Of a stretch of 64,000 nt of DNA, positions 60,662 to 64,000 are shown piece by piece. The stretch comes from Cornus controversa. Its lineage: Eukaryota; Streptophyta; Magnoliopsida; Cornales; Cornaceae. The notes beneath the pieces are model-generated. The model saw only the letters and a program-made list of their open reading frames with translations. It was not told the DNA's origin and did no database searches. Position 1 is the stretch's first letter; the number at the start of each line of letters is the position of its first letter. Position numbers and translations under genes: made by a program. The DNA lies in NCBI GenBank assembly GCA_026545225.1, contig CM048850.1:2046001-2110000 (forward strand), in the 5' to 3' direction.

Positions 60662-62526
60662 GGGGTCAAATCACGTGTTGATTTGGAGATTGGCAATGGT
60701 TGGTAGTTGTCTAAATGATAGGCTTGATTACCTATGAAATTGAATTCAGTTGGTAAGACTCCCAGAGTTGGTTGAGTTTAGGCCTTTGATTTGGTGTTTA
60801 AGTCTCATTAGTGAGCAATGAATAGATACCGCAAGGGATGTTGCGAGTGTTTAAGTCCTTAGAAATACTGAGGGACTTATGAGATTGACGAGCGTTTCGC
60901 CAAGGTTGGCAATTGAGATGGGATACAAGGAAGGCATATTGCCGGAGTTGGGCTAGCTTTGGAAAATGGCTCGGCCGAACATTTTTCTTTGATTAGCGCT
61001 TCTCTTACGATACGCTGGCTCTTGTGGATATTGAGTTGTTTCGTCCGGATGACGATGAATAAAGAATTCCCAATAGTAGGGATACGTCACTGAAAATGAT
61101 TGGTACTGATAGTCAAGGTTGCTACCTGAGACTACAGATGTAGGTAGGTTGGTAGGTGTTTACCAAGGAGCACAGAGGATGAGAGTAGGTTGGTTTGAAC
61201 CGCTCTAGATTTTGTGTTCTAGTATGTGTGTAGTAGGGGGACTGGGCCGTGTTTCACACTTGCTCAGGCAGAGGAAGTACTAAGACCGTGTATGGTCAGG
61301 GGTATTTTCCTAGTGTTAGCCCGAGGGCTAGGGTTTTGATTTGATTTGATGCATCATATTTCATATCATGCATGGTACGTGTTTATTTGATTGACATGTT
61401 GTATGTTATATGCTATGTGCTTTACGTGATTCATGTGACTGTGCATTACCTTTTTATGTTACATTTGGCGTCACCTGCCTAGTAGTGACATGTAGTTACC
61501 TAGAGATTTCAGTCTTGAGAATTGGCAAACCTAGGTAGAGGTTTAGAGTTGAACGAACTGTGATGTTGAAATAGACGTGTTGTGATAGACCTTGAGAGTA
61601 AGAGTCTAGTGTGGGTGAAGAAGGGCTTGATTTGCCTTCGGACTTTCCAAACCGAGAGTTTGGTAATGATTTTGGTAATGATTTGCATTAGCGTTACAAT
61701 CATTACACGATTATTGAGGACTCAGAATTGACCTAATTCTTGGAGTCAGTGGACATGTGATGATTTTGATGATGCATTGGCGATGCATCGTAATGCCTAG
61801 GTGTTGATTAATGCAATAGTGATGCATGAAAGGATTTGTGGGGTCCTAGACGAAGCAGTCAGGATCTTGGGGTCTCAAGAGAGATGCTGGAAAGGAATGG
61901 ATAAATACCCGGGAAGTCGAAGACGTCCGTTAGGATCAATGGACGGGTAAGTCGGATTAATTCCTTAGGAAATGAGATTGTGAAGCTAAGGGCATGTAGA
62001 ACCCTAATCTTGGCACTAAATGCCAATGAAATGTAGTCCATAAAAATGGACAGGACTGGATGATTTGTTTTGGACAGATGCACTCCTCATGTGCTTTGAC
62101 CTTAGTAGGGTACTGTGATATGCGCATGATTGATGCAGTTAGATCAAAGTGTGGATATGATGTTAAGAGAAGGATAAGTTGATAATGGATGAGGATCCTA
62201 ACATATGGTATCTGAAGTGAGGATAGTTTCTTACCATGAAGGGGAGAGGTGGACGCAGTGGATATGTAGATGCAGTGGGCTGCGGCCACTGTATGGTTGC
62301 TGTTTGGTTACTGTAGGTGACCTCAAACTTTCATTGGTAAGGGTTGTCTAAAGTGAAGTGCTGATATGAAGGAAATTCTCTCTAATTGTCAACTGATTCC
62401 TTGGTGTGAACGATGAAAATGGGAAATAGTTCTCTTGAGTAATGAGAGTGTGAAATCAGTGGGATGTAAGATCCTGGACTTGGCATTGGATTCCAGTGGG
62501 TTGTGGTCTATGAGATTGGGCAGAGT

Positions 62527-62614
62527 TATGTGGCTTGCTGTGGCAAGTACACCGCTTATGTGGTTTGTATCAGCGAGTGCACTGTCATGTGCCTTGCTGG
62601 TGAGTGCGCTTGTG
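62527..62614 (+). repeat. 28-30 bp tandem repeat, L1-G copy
   Basis: Units 62527-62556, 62557-62586 and 62587-62614, the same lengths and order as L1-E. Confidence 0.8.
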
Positions 62615-63102
62615 ATGTGCACTGGATTGATGTGGTTTGCGTTGTGATGATGCCCAGGATGTTGGACTAAGCCCGGGAATAGTATGCCAGGAATTGAAAG
62701 TCATGTTGGATATTAAAAAGAATGACTTTGAATATTGATGATCCCAGATTATAGGGAAGTATCACTGTGAGTGATTGGTATGATTAGTCAAAGGTGTTGC
62801 CTTATAGAGACTGTGGACTCTAGGAAGCAAGTGCTTCGGAGGATTTCGTGAGTGAACCGTACATGGGCTTAGGAGTCACTCAGCCATGTCACGGAAGTGG
62901 TTATATTGCCTTACGGCAGTCGAGATGCACTGATTGTGCCAAACTTGAGTGTTATGAGTTAGGTGTTGCAAGTGTAACGCCTAGGGTATGTGGAGAGAGA
63001 AAGTGACGATCATTGGCGAGAATGATGTCCTGTATGGATTGGTTATGGAGAAACCATGACTATGCTAATTTCGAGGACGAAATTCCTTGAAGGAGGGGAG
63101 GT

Positions 63103-63246
63103 TGTAAGGACCGGAATGAATTTTTGACCGGTTCTGGATGAATTTTGACCGGATCTATTTTTTTTCGAATAAATTAAATTCGAAAAGAATGTAGAAATGT
63201 ATATATATATATACATGGGATTATATATATATAGAGGGAGTATATG

Positions 63247-63287
<41 letters not shown>

Positions 63288-64000
63288 GGCCAGTGTGTAA
63301 TTATACAATAAATGAAGTGCACATATATAATTAATTATATATGTGGGTGAGTGTAAGTATGTACATTCACATGTGTATTATGTAGGTATATTGGAATTTT
63401 GTGAGATGAAAATACATGGGATACATGTATTGTGTAGCATATATTATATATGTATATACATATATATAAGAAATATGTGGCTAAGATTAGTGGGGAAAAT
63501 GGGTGGACCAAAATAGAAGAGACCATGAGTGGTCAGCCGAAAGAAGAAAAGAAAGAAAGAAAAGAGGAAAAAGAAAGAAGAGAAAGAAAAGAAAAGAAAA
63601 AGAAAAGAGAAAAGGAGAAAGGAGAGAAAATCGGGGAGAGAGAAAGAAGGACCGAGAAGAGAGGAAATCGGGGAAAGGGAGAGAGGCCGCGACGGCGGCA
63701 GGGGGGATTGGCTCCGGCGGCCAGATCAGCGGCGGCGGGGGTCTGTCCAGCAGCTGGTACGCTCGTCCGGCAGGAGGATTCACGGCCGGCGAGGCGCTGT
63801 TCGGCTGGGTTCTCACGGCTGGGTTTTGTTGGTTTCGGCGACTATAACAGGGGCTCGGAAGGGTCTTCGGCAGGTGGGTTCCGGCCGTGGTAGTGGTCGG
63901 CGGTGGGTCGTGTATGGGCTGGCTTCGGATGGTGTCGATGGTGGTTCTCACGGTCGTGAGGGTCGCGAGGAAGAGATGGGTTCGGCTATGGGTCTTCAAG
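63103..64000 (+). repeat. L1-G 3' LTR, first 898 bp
   Basis: Matches 56428 onward through the TA-rich stretch, purine tract (about 63545-63690) and the start of the GC-rich block, then reaches the window edge. Confidence 0.9.

Larger units (their letters stand above)
60316..63102 (+). other. L1-G internal region, non-coding
   Basis: Closely parallels L1-E with small indels. PBS TGGTATCAGAGC at 60319-60330, hairpin array 60319-60661, 30-bp repeat 62527-62614, PPT GAAGGAGGGGAGGT at 63089-63102. No protein-coding potential recognised. Confidence 0.83.
56428..64000 (+). mobile_element. L1-G: L1-family element, cut by the right window edge
   Basis: 5' LTR 56428-60315 (3,888 bp), internal region 60316-63102 (2,787 bp), 3' LTR from 63103, of which 898 bp are in the window. 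This is the innermost insertion of the right-hand nest and so the youngest there. The visible parts of its LTRs differ at about five sites besides TA-repeat length. It is non-coding. Confidence 0.9.

Overview
The window is plant nuclear DNA made almost entirely of nested LTR retrotransposons. I see no host gene. The plant assignment rests on an Athila-like (Ty3/gypsy) Gag-protease-integrase, an 18-nt primer-binding site matching the 3' end of plant tRNA-Asp, and long non-coding LTR elements primed by initiator tRNA-Met. I cannot name the species. Family names below are my own labels; element strand follows the PBS-to-PPT direction.

Three families are present. Family AT is Athila-like: LTRs of about 1.5 kb start TGATAGGCG and end CGAATCA, and full elements are 10.7 kb. 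It encodes Gag, protease and integrase in one frame plus a second ORF after integrase, but has no reverse transcriptase or RNase H. Copies are AT-A (3510-14204, minus, TSD acatt), AT-B (21077-31775, minus, TSD ataat), AT-C (34536-39682, plus, interrupted) and AT-X (2772-3461, plus, LTR fragment). Family L1 is non-coding and LARD-like: LTRs of 3.9-4.0 kb start TGTAAGGACC and end GGGCGTGACA, with internal regions of 2.3-2.8 kb. Copies are L1-w (1-2771, minus), a solo LTR (15526-19570, minus, TSD tatat), L1-D (39683-46182, minus), L1-E (46183-56427, plus) and L1-G (56428-64000, plus). Family L2 is a relative of L1 with one minus-strand copy, L2-F. Its two LTRs and internal region form the scaffold from 3462 to 34535. 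With insertions removed its LTR is about 3.1 kb and its internal region about 2.5 kb, non-coding.

Layout and order of events: L2-F is the oldest layer. Its left LTR received AT-X (itself split by L1-w), AT-A and an L1 element now reduced to a solo LTR. Its internal region received AT-B, and its right LTR received AT-C. L1-D then landed in AT-C, L1-E in an LTR of L1-D, and L1-G in the 3' LTR of L1-E. Paired LTRs of AT-A, AT-B, L1-E and L1-G differ at only a few positions by eye, so these insertions are recent.

The most notable observations are: (1) an RT-less Athila lineage whose PR-to-INT junction is the same in three independent insertions and whose integrase D-x58-D-x35-E triad is intact; (2) a tandem series of PBS-like plus hairpin units just downstream of the tRNA-Met PBS, shared by L1 and L2; (3) further arrays of small hairpin repeats in LTR and internal regions; and (4) three AT insertions within 48 bp of homologous L2 LTR sequence. 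None of the families shown could move without reverse transcriptase supplied from elsewhere.
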